Shown here piece after piece: positions 13,432 through 13,484 of a stretch of 13,484 nt of DNA. The notes beneath the pieces are model-generated. The model saw only the letters and a list, made by a program, of their open reading frames with translations. It did not search any database and was not told the DNA's origin. Position 1 is the first letter of the stretch; every line of letters starts with the position of its first letter. Position numbers and translations under genes: made by a program. The DNA lies in the NCBI GenBank assembly GCA_964654135.1, contig CAZZHV010000032.1, forward strand, positions 1 to 13,484, read 5' to 3'. The stretch comes from CAMLQK01 sp964654135 (GTDB lineage: Bacteria; Patescibacteriota; Saccharimonadia; Saccharimonadales; UBA4665).

Positions 13432-13484
13432 TGGTCGGGGTGACAGGACTTGAACCTGCGACCTCACGGCCCCCAGCCGTACGC
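13432..13484 (-). tRNA. tRNA-Pro (anticodon GGG), partial, cut by the window end
   Basis: Nucleotides 24-76 of a tRNA are present on the minus strand. The anticodon stem is TACGG/CCGTG, and the loop CTGGGGG places GGG at 34-36 with G37, typical of proline tRNAs reading CCC/CCU. A 5-nt variable loop AGGTC is followed by the T-arm GCAGG-TTCAAGT-CCTGT. The acceptor 3' strand CACCCCG expects the CGGGGTG 5' strand typical of bacterial tRNA-Pro. CCA is encoded. The 5' part, D-arm and promoter lie beyond the right edge. Confidence 0.93.

Noticed and set aside
13180..13459. CRISPR array
   Set aside because: Only three copies of unequal length, spaced about 125-132 nt, all explained by the tRNA-Pro 3' end; no spacers of 30-40 nt.
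13261..13484. tmRNA 3' end
   Set aside because: The T-arm/acceptor would fit, but a complete anticodon arm precedes the right-hand copy, making it tRNA-Pro, and no tag-peptide or pseudoknot region is visible.

Overview
The window looks like chromosomal core from a small-genome Patescibacteria (CPR) bacterium, most likely Candidatus Saccharibacteria (TM7). The grounds are a large TraD/VirD4-like ATPase paired with a Pro/Gln-rich partner, compact gene packing, and a minimal set of DNA topology, translation and tRNA-processing genes. The lineage is inferred from gene content, not from a search. The genetic code appears standard: UGA ends two of the ten protein genes. UAG ends the other eight and UAA ends none, an unusual bias.

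Layout. Positions 1-8599 are read on the minus strand. In transcription order they hold a small 4-TM membrane protein (8599-8264), a Pro/Gln-rich small protein (8207-7800) overlapping by ATGA a 1037-aa membrane-anchored conjugation-type ATPase (7803-4690), then gyrB (4595-2631, GTG start, own promoter) and gyrA (2629-65) one base apart, ending in a perfect hairpin at 24-53. Positions 8600-9183 are gene-free but not empty. Two good sigma70-type promoters fire outwards, each followed by a structured RNA of about 180 nt with a strong terminator about 30 nt before the next gene. Both RNAs carry the same A/C-rich 18-mer near the 5' end, and a consensus DnaA box lies between the promoters.

Positions 9184-11823 are plus strand: comM/yifB-type AAA+ protein, then the infC-rpmI-rplT translation operon. 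Its promoter overlaps the comM stop codon and a GGGTCAA palindrome. infC has no ATG/GTG/TTG at its true N-terminus and appears to start at AUC behind a strong Shine-Dalgarno; rpmI overlaps infC by 29 nt, and rplT follows rpmI by 1 nt. A palindromic terminator separates this operon from the convergent RNase P RNA gene (rnpB, 12235-11884, minus). The rnpB -10 box sits inside a perfect 10-bp inverted repeat. Upstream is an ASCH-RNase HI fusion (13075-12269, minus).

The right end (13180-13484) holds the 3' two thirds of tRNA-Pro(GGG) on the minus strand, followed downstream by a 29-nt exact duplicate of its 3' end and a third 13-nt copy, each associated with a long hairpin. This is either an attachment-site-like scar or tandem duplication of a tRNA-end/terminator module.

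The genes are mostly housekeeping (supercoiling, initiation factor 3, L35, L20, RNase P, RNase H). The accessory interest lies in the ATPase/partner pair, the paired non-coding RNAs, the non-canonical start of infC and the tRNA-end repeats.
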